Assembly: GCF_902806685.2 (NCBI RefSeq)
Contig: NC_048562.1
Location: 5,842,249 to 5,906,248, forward strand
DNA from: Maniola hyperantus
Taxonomy: Eukaryota; Arthropoda; Insecta; Lepidoptera; Nymphalidae
DNA: 64,000 bases
Direction of reading: 5' to 3'
The notes beneath the pieces are model-generated. The model was not told the origin of the DNA, did not search any database, and worked only from the letters and a program-made list of their open reading frames with translations. This document shows, piece by piece, positions 32,788 through 43,510 of this stretch. The stretch's first letter is position 1. Each line of letters begins with the position of its first letter. A program made the translations under genes and the position numbers.

Positions 32788-33574
32788 GTAGCAGCTGACT
32801 CATTTCGAAGATTAGGATTTGTACTACGCAACTCTCGGGAGTTCCATAGTCCTTTGGTAATACGATTACTATATTACGCCTTAGTCCGAAGCAAGCTCGA
32901 AACAAGCACCTGTGTCTGGCATCCGTACGAGGCAAAGTACGGGCTTATATTAGAAAAAGTACAAAAGGCCTTCCTAAGATACCTGTATAAACGTTGCTAT
33001 GGATATTACCCTTTCCTATACCCAACCAAATTTCTGCTAGGTTGCTTAGGTTTCAACTCCCTGGAGGTCAGACGCATTTGCGACCAACTCAAAATTATGT
33101 GTCAAATTTTGCGAGGAGATGTTAATGCTCCAGAACTTCATGACCAACTGTGTCGCATACGTGTCCCTGAATCCAACAGTAATCTTCGTCCACGAAAAAA
33201 TAAACTTTTCGTGGTCCCACATCATCGCACTGTTGCTAGATCTATGTCACCTATACCCCGTTCATTAGCATCATTCAACGCGCTTTTAGACAATAATGCT
33301 CAATGGGACCCATTTAATGATGGGTCTATAATACTGGTTCGGGAGTTACTGAAGTACGCTGAGAGCATTGCATGAATATGTCATTCAATGTTCTCAGCGT
33401 ACATATTCAAAATTCTTTGATCTTTTATCGTTTTGTATTTTATGTCTTTTTTCTTGTACCTTTATTTGTATTTAAATTTATTATTAATCATCTAGTTAGT
33501 GTAAGTGGCACTGCCGTTCTAATTAGATATAAAATAAATAAAATAAAATAAATAAATAAATATCGGGCGAGTTT

Positions 33575-33835
33575 CGATCCTTAAGTCGTCGATATTACAT
33601 CTACACGCACGAAACGTTTTGCGTCATCATTCCTCATACGTATGGCTAAGGTTTGGAATACTCTTCCACGATATGTGTTTCCTACCAATTACAACCCGGG
33701 TATCTTTAAAACAAGAGTGAATAGGCATCTTCTAGGTAAACGCGTCCCATCTTAGGCCACATCATCACTTCCCATCAGGTGTGATTATGGTCAAGCCTAT
33801 ACCTGGCTATAATGAATAAAAAAAAAATATTTATA
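33575..33835 (+). pseudogene. LINE RT C-terminus with 3' UTR (J3)
   Basis: Codons read TRTKRFASSFL, then AKVWNTLPRYVFP and GIFKTRVNRHLLGKR before a stop near 33753. A 3' UTR and poly(A) follow (33821-33829). The VWN(S/T)LP...FP motif is typical of LINE C-termini. Confidence 0.7.
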
Positions 33836-34084
33836 TAGACTTGCCGAAAGACATATTTCAGGAAAAATCTTTTCCCAAATTTAAAGAAAAATTAAAAAAA
33901 TATTGTCAAACACTATAGTTTTAAAACTTAAGTAAATATTATATGTTTGTAATAATTAGTATAATTACTATTGTACAAATTCACCGTACCTTAAATGATG
34001 TTTTCTTGTATATTTATATTTTAAATTGTTCTCATGTAAGTGAACTTTTGTTCTTTTTTGAGAAAATAAAGTCTTTAAACTTAA

Positions 34085-34265
34085 GCCTAACCCATCACCG
34101 GCTCACTACAGAGCACGGGTCTCTTCTCAGAGTGACAAGGTTATTAGCCATAGTCTACCACGCCGGCCATGTGCGGATTGGCAGACTTCACGCACCTTTG
34201 AGAACATTATAGAGAACTCTCAGGCATGCAGGTTTTCTCGCGATGTTTTCCTTCACCGTTAAAGT
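34085..34265 (-). mobile_element. SINE family A, 3' part
   Basis: Antisense tail and body. A scrap of SINE B head (34272-34303) follows on the plus strand. Confidence 0.72.
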
Positions 34266-34303
34266 GAGATAGAGCCTCAGTAGCTCAACGGGTAAAGGAG
34301 TAC

Positions 34304-34643
34304 ATTTTGTATAATTTTAGTGTGTTCTGTGGGCGGTTCTGTGACAAATAAAATAAAATAAAAAGTAAAATATTTTTTATAGACTAAGCAGCTTTCGCTG
34401 ATGCTTCTATATCAGAAGTGCTTTGAGTTTTCCAAATGTTTGTCCAATCTATTGTTAAACTGGTTAACATAACTTGACATAACCACATCCTTAGGCAATT
34501 TATTTCATATGTGAACCACTGGTGGTCGGAAAGTCTTTTAATGGATTTAGATAAAATAAGATTGGATATAAGTCCACTCCGTATGTTTGCGCATAACCTT
34601 TAATCTCTTATTTTCTACTTACATAATAAATATAAATAATCTG
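34304..34643. other. Unclassified upstream region of the peptide gene
   Basis: AT-rich with a short AAATA tract (34348-34365). No repeat family recognised. It probably includes upstream control sequence of the gene at 34742. Confidence 0.35.
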
Positions 34644-34651
34644 TATAAATA
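34644..34651 (+). promoter_or_regulatory. TATA box of the peptide gene
   Basis: TATAAATA lies 91 bp before the start codon, and TTTCATTTC about 30 bp downstream could hold the start site. Copy 2 has no equivalent, because an R repeat lies there. Confidence 0.5.
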
Positions 34652-34741
34652 AAATAAGATTTGCAGATTGCAATTTCATTTCTTCACAAAACCTCTATCA
34701 GTTCTACCGTCTCTGTTACCAAGTATCTACGTACTGCCAAT

Positions 34742-35045
34742 ATGTTTCCAAGGTATTTTAATATTATAATATTCTTGGCAGTATATTTAATATCTGCTTT
34801 CGTAGACAGCCGTCAGATATATGGAAGTGGTCGTGACTGGCAATCTGAATACGCAAGAGCAGCTTTCGTCTATGACAATTGTCCAGCTGGACACATTAAA
34901 AGAGGACCAGTTTGTGTACCAAAAGAAAAGTAAGTCGCAAGTGTGGACATTCCGCGGCGAAAGCGGCATTTTCCAGAAGTTATGCTTCTTCCCTCCTAAT
35001 GAAAACCCCTATTGTTTAAATAATTTCAGAAAAATTAGCCTTTAA
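34742..35045 (+). CDS. Small secreted two-cysteine peptide, copy 1
   Basis: Two exons: 34742-34929 and 35030-35045, with a 100-bp intron (GTAAGT donor, TTTCAG acceptor). The 67-residue product starts MFPRYFNIII and has a strong signal peptide (hydrophobic residues 7-20, likely cleaved after VDS). The mature part of about 44 residues carries RQIYGSG, a helix-prone DWQSEYARAAF, then NCPAGHIKRGPVCVP with its only two cysteines, and ends KEKKISL. Without splicing the frame stops one codon after the junction, which also gives a near-complete peptide. I chose the ATG at 34742 over the in-frame one at 34661 because the signal peptide begins there. A TATA box (34644) and an AATAAA signal (35121) frame the gene. 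The CPxG...C loop resembles secapin-type peptides, but that is a resemblance only. Function is unknown. Copy 2 lies 780 bp downstream. Confidence 0.75.
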
Positions 35046-35120
35046 AACCAATTATATCTGTGTATATTTTTAGATCCCTTTAAACATGATTGTAATTCGC
35101 TCTAGATATTTATTGGTTTA

Positions 35121-35126
35121 AATAAA
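35121..35126 (+). terminator. Poly(A) signal of peptide gene copy 1
   Basis: AATAAA 76 bp after the spliced stop codon. The aligned site in copy 2 (36111-36116) reads AATGAA. Confidence 0.55.
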
Positions 35127-35162
35127 GTTAGTTCTGCAAATTTGTTTTTTTTAAAATTAATA

Positions 35163-35450
35163 TTTTAAAAAACCGGCCAATTGCGAGTTAGGCTCGCGCA
35201 ACGAGGGTTCCGTGCAACAGTCGTATTTTTTCGACATTTTGCACGATAATTTAAAAACTATGATGCATAAAAATAAATAAAAATCTGTTTTAGAATGCAC
35301 AAGTGAAGCCCTTTCATATGATACCCCCACTTGATATCTTACGTCGAAAATTGAAAATATGTACTAATTATTAGTTCATGACCACAATTTTTTTAACCAC
35401 AATTTAATTTTTTTTTTGTGTAATGTAACCACAAATTCACGGTTTTCAAA
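35163..35450 (+). repeat. R-family repeat in place of the copy 2 promoter
   Basis: AACCGGCCAATTGCG start, running to the 'caaattcacggttttc' block. The terminal hairpin is missing. Homology between the two peptide genes begins only 20-30 bp after its right edge. Confidence 0.78.
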
Positions 35451-35517
35451 ACCAACCACCTGACAAACCCACTATCAGATCTACCGTCTCTGTTACCAAG
35501 TACAACGTACTGCCAAT

Positions 35518-36036
35518 ATGTTGGCAAGGTATTTCAATATTATAATATTGTTGGCAGTATATTTAATATCTGCTTTCGTAGACAGCCGTCAGATATATGG
35601 AAGTGGTCGTGACTGGCAATCTGAATACGCAAGAGCAGCTTTCGTCTATGACAATTGTCCAGCTGGACACATTAAAAGAGGACCCGTTTGTGTACCGAAA
35701 GAAAAGTAAGTCGCAAGTGTGGACATACCGCGGCGAAATATAGTTATCATCATCATCATCATCATCAACCGATAGACGTCCACTGCTGGACGTCTCTTGT
35801 AGGGACTTCCACACGCCACAGTTTTGCGCCGCTGAATCCAGCGGCTCCCTGCGACTCGATTATGCTTATTGTTAATTATTATTAGGTGCCCACGACACAG
35901 GAGTAGACTACCTAGTGTGGGTACCATCATAATTTCATTTTTGGTTAATAAATAATTTTTCATTTTTTTTAATTTTTTCTTCTCTGCTTATGAAAACCCC
36001 TATTGTTTAAATAATTTCAGAAAAATTAGCCTTTAA
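35518..36036 (+). CDS. Small secreted two-cysteine peptide, copy 2
   Basis: Tandem paralogue of the gene at 34742. Exons are 35518-35705 and 36021-36036, with the same phase, GTAAGT donor and TTTCAG acceptor. The protein differs from copy 1 only near its start (MLARYFNIIILLAVYL); the mature region and the KKISL end are identical, so purifying selection or a very recent duplication is likely. The intron is 315 bp instead of 100 bp because an RTE fragment (35745-35862) and about 100 bp of other sequence lie in it. Upstream similarity to copy 1 ends around 35470 at an R repeat, so the TATA box of copy 1 has no counterpart. The 3' poly(A) hexamer is AATGAA. The coding part looks functional, but expression is uncertain. 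Confidence 0.68.
35745..35862 (-). mobile_element. RTE-like LINE fragment in the copy 2 intron
   Basis: It starts with (ATC)n (minus-strand GAT tail), followed by 'gacgtccactgctggacg' and the end of an RTE-like ORF in antisense (AGSRWIQ-type residues). Confidence 0.75.
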
Positions 36037-36137
36037 AACCACAAATCTGTGTATATTTTTAGATCCCTCTAAATATTATTGTAACTCGCTCTAGATATTT
36101 ATTGGTTTTAAATGAAGTTAGTTTTGCAATTTTGTTT

Positions 36138-36660
36138 TATTTTAAGCTTTTAAGTGTAAGTAATCATTGCTAACCTATCATGGTATCTAAAATATCAATT
36201 CACCAGCAAAACTTTCCAAATCCACACGGCTTAGGAGTTCAGTACCTTGCAGCATCAGGATTGAGGAGTTAGGATCCGAAGTTCATTGGTGTACCTAGTC
36301 TATGCTTGACACCAAAAATAATATTGCCTCATCCGCAGTTCCTGAATCACTATAGTTTAGGAGTGCTGTACCCTACATCATCAGGGTTGAGGAGTTCGGA
36401 CTTGCAGTTCAAGCATAAAGTCGTTGCTTGGTACCTACAACATTATTTCACTATGAGCACTTCCTGAATCTTGATAATCAGCTTGGGCTGCAGCATCAGG
36501 ATTGAGGAGTTGGATTCAGAAATTTTTATGTGACCACCACGGCAACATTCTCTGTTGATTTAAAAAAAAAACTTTGCAAAGCGGTCCGGACCGGAAACCT
36601 CGAAAAAATCGATGTAGGTACATACATTAAAAAAAAAACTGCTGAATTGAGAACCACGGA
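36138..36660 (+). repeat. Repeat T, copy 1, with 115-126 bp sub-periodicity
   Basis: The motif catcaggattgaggagtt recurs at about 36252, 36378 and 36493. The end reads gaattgagaaccac...aagtcggtt. A second long copy is at 51290. Single motif copies also occur at 6087 and 60267. Confidence 0.75.
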
Positions 36661-36836
36661 AGTCGGTTAAAAATTAGCTATTTTATATGTCACTAAAACT
36701 ACAAAATGAGGCAAACGGTTAGATATTGGTATTGGATTGTGTTTAGGTAGTATATAACAATAACGCTAAGTTTTTGCTAGCGTTTGGTTACACCCTGTAA
36801 GAGGGTGTGTTTTTGTAAAGTACCTATCAACCAAGA

Positions 36837-36923
36837 AAGAATTTTTGAAAATTCAACCCCTAAGTAAAAAGGGGTTTGAAATTTGTGTAGTCCACGCGGA
36901 CCAAGTCGCGGGGCATAACCTAG
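36837..36923 (+). mobile_element. Helitron 3' end
   Basis: 'ttgaaaattcaacccc', hairpin with one base change, and CTAG (36920-36923). Bases 36924-37275 are unclassified. Confidence 0.7.
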
Positions 36924-37275
36924 TATATTCATAAAACCAGTAAGTAAAGTGATCAGTTAAATTCAGGGCCAATGAATATTATGTACTATAGTAGGTATTT
37001 CGTGCAAAAGTGCGAGTCACTCAAGTTGCATTAACCACGCACCTGCGCCGCTCGGTTGCACCACTGAGTTGAGCGGAGTTTAATCGATGATTAAAATAAA
37101 CTGTCGACAGGTACAAAGAAATCCTAGTAACAAAAAAATAAACTTTCTTGTTGTTGAGAAGTTACTTACCTTATACTAATACAAATACAAAATACAATAC
37201 AGATACAAATACTTATTTAAAAAAGTAATGATAGCCTAGTTCAATAATACAATTAGCATATAATAATATAATAAC

Positions 37276-37457
37276 AAGCCTCAATAGCTCAACCGGTATA
37301 GGAGTGGACTGAAAACCGAAAGGTCGACGGTTCAAACCCCGCCCGTTGCACTATTGTCGTACCTACTCCTAGCACAAGCCTGACGCTTAATTGGAGAGGA
37401 AAGGGGAATATTAATCATTTAACATGGCTAATACTCTTTAAAAAAAATAAAAAAAAT
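37276..37457 (+). mobile_element. SINE family B, full length
   Basis: A and B boxes intact, poly(A)-rich tail at 37440-37457. Nearly the same as the copy at 8815. Confidence 0.85.
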
Positions 37458-37662
37458 ATGGTGAAACAGTAGTAATACTTAAAAGTTAAAACTACTTCTT
37501 TCCGTAAGAACGACGTCAAAAAGTCCGCCCCTGGTTGCCCCTGGGCCAAATGTGCACATCTAACTGGCAGCATTGCCACGCTAAATGGTGATGGACAAAC
37601 TTTGGACCAGGTATGGTCCTAGAGATCACAACTCCTTTTCCCTTAGGCCGATGTCGATCTAT

Positions 37663-37942
37663 AGCAATATTATAAATGTGAAAGTGTGTCTGTCTGTATA
37701 TTTGCTACTTAGTTATCTTTTCACGGCTCATCTGTTCCTGTTTTGATGAAAGGTACAAAAGATTGCATACATCCGAGAGTGTTTAAAATCTAAATCCACT
37801 TGGATGAATTCAGGGGAATTTGGTATACAGATAGCTCGTATCCCGGAAATTGACATAGGCAACTTTTTATGAAATTAAGGAGTCCTCACGGAGTTTCAAA
37901 ATCTAAATCCACACGGATGAAATCTTGTATACCATCTACTTA
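37663..37942 (+). mobile_element. Degraded Helitron pieces (H1)
   Basis: An AATATTATAAATGTGAAAG start at 37668 and two successive degenerate 3' halves, suggesting an internal duplication. The CTAG end is lost. Confidence 0.55.
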
Positions 37943-37949
37943 TTAATAT

Positions 37950-38885
37950 TTGTAATATGTATTACCTACTTGCTTATACTATTCTTAGCTATTTGATTCG
38001 AAATTTGGTACACAAACGATGGTTAAATCGCCGGTTAACTCTGGCTTAAAATTATAGTGGCACCGGCCCTCAAAATGACAAAAGTCCGCCGAGATGGAAA
38101 AACTTTCCTCCTTCACGAGTAAACCGAGACATTTATTAATTAGTTAGAACTTAGAATGTTACAGGAAAAGCTTTTTAACATAGTGCGTAGTTCCCGCTAC
38201 CACGGCACCGCAGCAATTCCGGGTTCGATTCCTGGCTAGAGCAATTTGGAAATTTTTAATTTTTAAATTGCCACTGATCGTGATTCGCTAACTCAGTGTC
38301 TAACACAGAATGATAGCCACCGAGATTGGTTGGTTCTACATTGCTGCTTCAATGGGTGGTAGTAAAATATTTTTTGTAGAAACCTTCAACGGATTAAAAA
38401 TCAGCCGGTAAATTTTTTAATCATTTAGGTACCACTTAATATTTTTAAAAAAATGGGCCGAATTGAGAACCACCTTTTTGGAAGTCGGTTAAAAAATCAG
38501 AATCATTTCTAATTCGAACCGCTAGGATTTGGAACGCCCTTCCACCATCAATTTTCCCTTATTTCCCCCCTCCTTATACCCCGACTGCCATTTCGGCCTG
38601 TCACGTACTTATAGGTTCAGTAAAAAAATTATGAAAAATAGATCTAGATCTAAAAAGTGTAGCCTTAAAATCAATGTCACATATCAGACTTTATGTAAAC
38701 TTGTTAGGCACGATGAAGTGTCAAGCGTGAAACTGAATTTATATACTGGTTCAAACCAGTTTGTTAAATCATTTGTAGGGTGCTTACGAGACTCTGTTAC
38801 TCCGCTGTCCTTCTGTCCGTCTGTCTGTCCGTAATAGTTAGAGGGTTGAAATTTTCACAGAATTTATATTTCTATTGCCGCTGTA
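37950..38885. other. Mostly unclassified; small LINE and SINE pieces
   Basis: 38218-38260 recalls a SINE C B box (GGTTCGATTCC). 38430-38492 matches the end of repeat T. 38514-38575 encodes RIWNALPPSIFP, a LINE C-terminal motif. The rest shows nothing. Confidence 0.45.
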
Positions 38886-38890
38886 ACAAT

Positions 38891-39096
38891 TCCATACTAA
38901 TATGATGTGATGAATATGAAAGTGTGTCTGTCAATCTGCTAGCTTTTCACGGCTTATCCGTTCAACGGATTTTGATGAAATTTGATACAGCGATAGCTTG
39001 CATCCTGGGGAAGGACATAGGCTACTTTTTATCCCGGAAAATCAAAGAGTTCCCATGGGATTTTTAAAAACCTACATCCACGTAGGCATCATCTAG
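38891..39096 (+). mobile_element. Helitron (H1 type)
   Basis: TCCATACTAATATGATGTGA start and GCATCATCTAG end before T. The hairpin stem is partly deleted. Confidence 0.78.
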
Positions 39097-39375
39097 TAAA
39101 ATATAATACACCACACTCTAGCTCTTATTGCTTACATTGTACCAGCTGTCACGGTTTTTCACCGTTAACTACGGATCTCTAAAGCGTGTTTTTCCCACCT
39201 GACACGCGGCTAGTAATTTAGCACGTATCGTATGCTCCGACACGGACAACTTTGCGTTATGGTTCAGGTATACGCCTTTACCACACAATATTCTGTAAAT
39301 TACAGAAATAATGCCAAATAACCTGACGCTAAAGTATTAAATACCTTCCAACCTGGACCTAAGTACTTAACATTG

Positions 39376-39431
39376 TTTTTAGGGTTCCGTACCTCAAAAG
39401 GAAAAACGGAACCCTTATAGGATCACTTTGT

Positions 39432-39462
<31 letters not shown>

Positions 39463-39812
39463 CTGTCAAGAAACCTACAGGGTACTTCCCGTTGACCTAG
39501 AATCATGAAATTTGGCAGGTAGGTAGATCTTATAGCTGAAATTTGGGGAAAAATCTGAAAACCGTGAATTTAGGGTTAGATCACACAAAAAAAATTAAAT
39601 TGTGGTCATGAACTAATAATTAGTATTTTCAACTTTCGAAGTGAGTGACTATATCAAGTGGGGTATCATAATATGAAAGGTCTTCACCTGTAAATTCTAA
39701 AACAGGTTTTTATTTATTTTTATGCATCATAGTTTTTGAACTATCGTGCAAAATGTGTAGTAGGTACGGTACCCTCATTGCGCGAGCCTGACTCGCACTT
39801 GGCCGGTTTTTT
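39376..39812 (-). repeat. R-family repeat, full length
   Basis: Hairpin end at 39376-39416 with a long CTGT microsatellite (39432-39470), and a CACTTGGCCGGTTTT end. Confidence 0.85.
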
Positions 39813-39822
39813 TTATTAGGCA

Positions 39823-40033
39823 CTAGCTGATGCCCGCGACTTCGTCCACGTAGAATTAGATTTTTTTAAATCCCGAGGGAACTCTTTGATTTTCCGGGAT
39901 AAAAAGTAGCCTATGTCACTCTCCAGACCGTTATCCATATCCATCCAAAAAATCACGTCAATCCGTTGCACCGTTGCGACTTGATTGAAGGACAAACCAA
40001 CAAACCAAAAAACAAACACACTTTCGCAATCCA
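39823..40033 (-). mobile_element. Helitron (H2 type)
   Basis: CTAG at 39823, hairpin, and 'ggacaaaccaacaaacc' near the 5' end. The 5' terminus is slightly clipped. Confidence 0.78.
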
Positions 40034-40039
40034 CACTTG

Positions 40040-40150
40040 GCCAGCGCGGCGTGATGAACTATGGCGTAAACCGTTCTCATTCTGAGAGGACACCCGTCCT
40101 CAGTAGTGGTCCGGCAATAGGTTGATTGGGTTGATCATGATGATGATGGA
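40040..40150 (+). mobile_element. SINE family A, 3' end
   Basis: 'tctgagaggacacccg' block and the (ATG)n tail at 40136-40149. Confidence 0.65.
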
Positions 40151-40167
40151 GTGGCTTTACAACTTTT

Positions 40168-40490
40168 TTACGACCTCCCTGGCGCAGTGGTAAGCGCTGT
40201 GGTCTTATTAGTGGGAGGTCCTGAGCTCGATTCCCGGAAGAGGTTTAGAATTTTACAATTGCTAAATTTCTGGTCTGGTTTGGTGGGAGGCTTCGGCCGT
40301 GGCTAGTAGCCAAACGATTTAGCGTTCCGGTACGATGCCGTGTAGAAACTAGAAACCAAAAGTGTAGGTATGGGTTTAATAAAAACTGCCATACCCCTTC
40401 CAGGTTAGCCCGCTTCCATCCTAGACTGCATCATCACTTACCATCAGGTGAGATTGCAGTCAAGGGCTAACTTGTATCTGAATTAAAAAA
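40168..40490 (+). mobile_element. SINE family C, near full length
   Basis: Box A TGGCGCAGTGG; box B altered (GCTCGATTCC). A second 3' end of the same SINE follows at 40576-40652. Confidence 0.8.
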
Positions 40491-40679
40491 ACTACCACAA
40501 CAAATAATAAACATTTTAAAATGGCCGCCAGGATAATTAAAAAATATATTTTTAAAGTGGTTACTTAATTGATGTGATGATCCATCACTTACCATCAGGT
40601 GAGATTGCAGTCAAGGGCTAATTTGTATTGGAATAAAAAAAATAAAAAAAAATCTGGCTTTTTGAACAGAATTTTTGTC

Positions 40680-40833
40680 TATTATAAGACCTACCTTACC
40701 TACTTGCCAAATTTCATGATTCTAGGTCAACGGGAAGTACCCTGTAGGTTTTTTGACAGACAGACAGACAGACAGACAGACAATAAAGTGATCCTATAAG
40801 GGTTCCGTTTTCCTTTTGAGGTACGGAACCCTA
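40680..40833 (+). repeat. R-family repeat, 3' part
   Basis: From 'ataagacctacc' through (GACA)n to the ACGGAACCC hairpin. Confidence 0.75.
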
Positions 40834-41099
40834 ATAAACAGGTTTTTTGAAATAATTTTTGTAAAGTCACAGCTTACCACTGTGCCAGGGAGGTTATAAA
40901 GAACTAATACTAAAATAGTAAAACAGTAAAAGAAAAATATTTTAAAGGTCTCGCATTACAATGGAAATGTCGAATATTATTTTTTATATTGTTCACAATC
41001 GTGGAATGGGCGATTGTTGCAGATCAAATGTACGCTTTCAATAATGCCCGGATCACGGTATTAACGGATATGTTGCAGGAAAAGTTTGATTTCAGCAAA

Positions 41100-41486
41100 T
41101 TCTGAATAAAGCCAATTCTTATTTATTAGGCCCGCGACTTCTTATCTACTGTTTATAGCTAAAATGTTGCTTAGCAAAAATCTGTATCACTACCCGTATT
41201 ATAAATGCGAAAGTGTGTTTGTTTGTTGGTTTATTGGTTTGTCCTTCAATCACATCGCAACAGTGCAACAAATCTACGTGATTTTTTCCATGGGTATAGT
41301 TTAAGACCTGGAGAGTGACATAGCCTACTTTTTAACCCGGGAAATCAAAGAGTTGCCACGGGATTTTAAAAACCTAAATCCACGCAGATCAAGTCGTGGG
41401 TATCAGCTAGTTATGAATAAAGCCAATTCTTATTTACTAAATACCCGCGACTTCTTATCTACCGTTTATAGTTAAAATGCTGCAAA
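41100..41486 (+). repeat. 70-bp direct repeat flanking a Helitron
   Basis: 41101-41170 and 41413-41484 share ataaagccaattcttattta and ccgcgacttcttatctac with few changes. A Helitron lies between them. Confidence 0.75.
41187..41410 (+). mobile_element. Helitron (H2 type)
   Basis: TC start after A41186 and CTAG end before T41411, with the hairpin diverged (gcagatcaagtcgtggg). Confidence 0.8.
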
Positions 41487-41624
41487 ATTTTAGCTAAAAA
41501 TCGGTATTTATTTTATGTTTCATTGAAACGGTTGGCTTTAGCACTATTGTCAGCAACGCACAAAGTATAGTGTTCTAAATCTACTTAGTAAATATATAAT
41601 AAATCCTACTTAATATTAATCGGA

Positions 41625-41820
41625 CTTCGTCCGCGTGGAGTTACATTTTTTAAAATCCCGCGGGAACTCTTTGATTTTCCGGGATAAAAAGTAGCCTTTG
41701 TGTTAATCCAGGGTATAATCTATATCCATTCCAAATTTTATCCAAATCCGTTTAGTCGTTTTTGCGTGATAGAGTAACAAACATCCAAACATCCACGCTT
41801 TCACATTATTAGGATTAGGA
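41625..41820 (-). mobile_element. Helitron (7.6-kb type)
   Basis: It shares 'ccagggtataatctat' and 'aacatccaaacatcc' with the copy at 7575. The CTAG end is lost. Bases 41821-42186 are unclassified. Confidence 0.65.
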
Positions 41821-42186
41821 TCTACATATTGAAACATTTTACTTTTTAAACGGAGGAATTACTGAGTTCCGCCGGGCGTTCTCAGTAGAACCTGTTTTAC
41901 GAACCGGTGGTAGAGTCTACTTGACAAGTGGCACGAGCTGTCCGACATAATTTTTTTAAACACCCAGATATTTCGTATTATGCCTGCGATTAACACTTGA
42001 ACTGCAGCAGAGCTAGTCTCTTACAAATCCAGACTTATTGCGGACTGACTGGAGAGTGGCGCGAATCATTCGCGAATGCATTCATAAGCACTACTTTACA
42101 GAGATGTTATTACCACCGGGATTAAAATAGTACTTATTTCATTCATTCATTCATTGCACGGGGCTGCAATTGCTTGTACAGTAGGT

Positions 42187-42427
42187 AAATATTATAAATG
42201 CGAGAGTGTGTCTGTCTGTCTGTCTGCTAGTTTTTCACGGCCCAACCGTTCAACCGATTTTGATGAAATTTGGTACAGGGTAAGCTAATATCCAGGAGAA
42301 GGACATAGGCTACATTTTATCCCACGGGGAAGGACAAAGGCTACTTTTCATCCCGGAAAATGAAAGAGTTCCTATGGGATTTAAAAAAACCTAAATACAC
42401 GCGGACAAAGTCGCAGGCATCATCTAG
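42187..42427 (+). mobile_element. Helitron (H1) with an internal duplication
   Basis: AATATTATAAATGCGAGAG start and CATCTAG end. The 'aaggacataggctac' block occurs twice (42300 and 42331). Confidence 0.78.
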
Positions 42428-42439
42428 TGGTATAATAAC

Positions 42440-42585
42440 ATTGCAAATTGAAACTTAAAAAGAGCAACCGCCGAGTTTCTTGCTGGTTCTTCTCGGTAGG
42501 AACCAGTGGTAAATTAAACTACCTGACGATTCAAAAGCACTTGTAAAAGTTTACTTGAATAAAAATATATTCTATTCTATTCTAT
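42440..42585 (+). mobile_element. LINE J2 3' end (ATTCT tail)
   Basis: J2 3' UTR ending in ATTCT repeats (42569-42587). Confidence 0.72.
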
Positions 42586-42594
42586 TCAACCCAA

Positions 42595-42745
42595 CCCATA
42601 CACGGGTCTGCTCCTAGAATGAGAAGATAAGTTAGACTATAATCATTACACTGGCCAAGTGCAATTTGGTAGACCACCTTTGAAAACATTATTAAGAACT
42701 GCTCAGGCGTGTAGGGTTTCTCACAGTGTTTTCCTTTGCCGTTAA
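42595..42745 (-). mobile_element. SINE family A, 3' part
   Basis: Antisense tail and body, truncated before the head. Confidence 0.65.
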
Positions 42746-43200
42746 ATGAAATGAAATAAAAATCTTTTTTATTCGTATAAACTTTTACAAGTGCTTACGA
42801 ATAGTCGGATGCATCTACCACTGGTTCGGAATGCCTTTCCTGCCGAGAAGAACCAGCAAGAAACTCGGCGGTTGCTCTTTTCAAATATTTGATATAGGTA
42901 CAAGATTATGCCATGTATAAAATAGTATTTGCAGTCTTGTGCGTTGCTGGAACGAGCTGCAGGTCAAATCCACGCTCTTTTATCATTTAGATAATCTTCA
43001 ATTGTGTAATATGCTTTTTTCAGGAGCATATTTTTAATAGATTTTTTAAACTTGTGCAAAGGTAAGTCCAAAATAGTTTGCGGGATTTTATTATAAAAGG
43101 TAATACCAATACCCACAAATGACTTTTGGACTTTCCTGAGGCGGAAGGCAGGAGCTGCAAGTTTGTCTCTGTTTCTAGTTAGCCTATTGTGTTAGTTGTT
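42746..43200 (-). pseudogene. Jockey-like LINE C-terminus and 3' UTR
   Basis: On the minus strand, from about 43190, codons read LRKVQKSFVGIGI, FYNKIPQTILDLP, FKKSIKNM and AYYTIEDYLNDKRAW, ending at a stop near 42963. This is a usual Jockey/CR1 ORF2 ending. The 3' UTR continues to the A/T-rich tail near 42750. It is the longest member of the J2-like set here and links the shorter 3' ends to a LINE source. Confidence 0.78.
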
Positions 43201-43220
43201 ATGTAGTTAGCCTAAAGCAA

Positions 43221-43510
43221 ATGACAGATGGACAGACAGACACTTTCTCATTTATAATATTAGTAGAATTTGGAATACCTATAAGTATGAATAGTACCTT
43301 TGATTTCCATTATATAAAATATCTCTCAACAGCTATACTCACGTATTTAGTCGACGTTAGCCCGACTAGTTTCGAACCCATCCGGGGTCCTTTGTCAAGG
43401 TAGTCAGTTCGCGCACGCGTCGCACGGTGGAAGGCATGGGCTGTGAAAAGTTGCCAGGCAGAGAGACAAACACATTTTTGCATTTATAATATTAGTAGGT
43501 ATGGATATTT
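43221..43510 (-). mobile_element. Two Helitron 5' ends
   Basis: 43221-43262 and 43430-43500 both end on the plus strand in ...catttataatattagtag, the minus-strand start of H1 Helitrons. The bodies are missing. Confidence 0.5.

Larger units (their letters stand above)
32236..33559 (+). pseudogene. Jockey-like LINE ORF2 C-terminus split by a MITE
   Basis: The frame opens with IFDKKLTFHDHINTV (32238-32280). It resumes after a 501-bp insertion as AADSFRRLGFVLRNS and continues to the stop at 33373-33375. Recognisable RT C-terminal motifs are YYALVRSKLE, VWHPYEAKYG and EKVQKAFLRYLYKR. The region after the insertion is open for 196 codons without frameshift, so this copy is fairly young but 5'-truncated (catalytic domain and endonuclease absent). 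A 3' UTR with AATAAA-type repeats ends near 33559. Removing the insertion and one target duplication restores the frame exactly. Confidence 0.85.

Noticed and set aside
34787..34969. Minus-strand frames opposite the peptide genes
   Set aside because: They mirror the duplicated plus-strand coding sequence and have no start context or signal peptide.
34742..35045. Naming the peptide as secapin
   Set aside because: Only the CPxG...C loop is alike. Length, flanks and C-terminus differ, and no search could be run.
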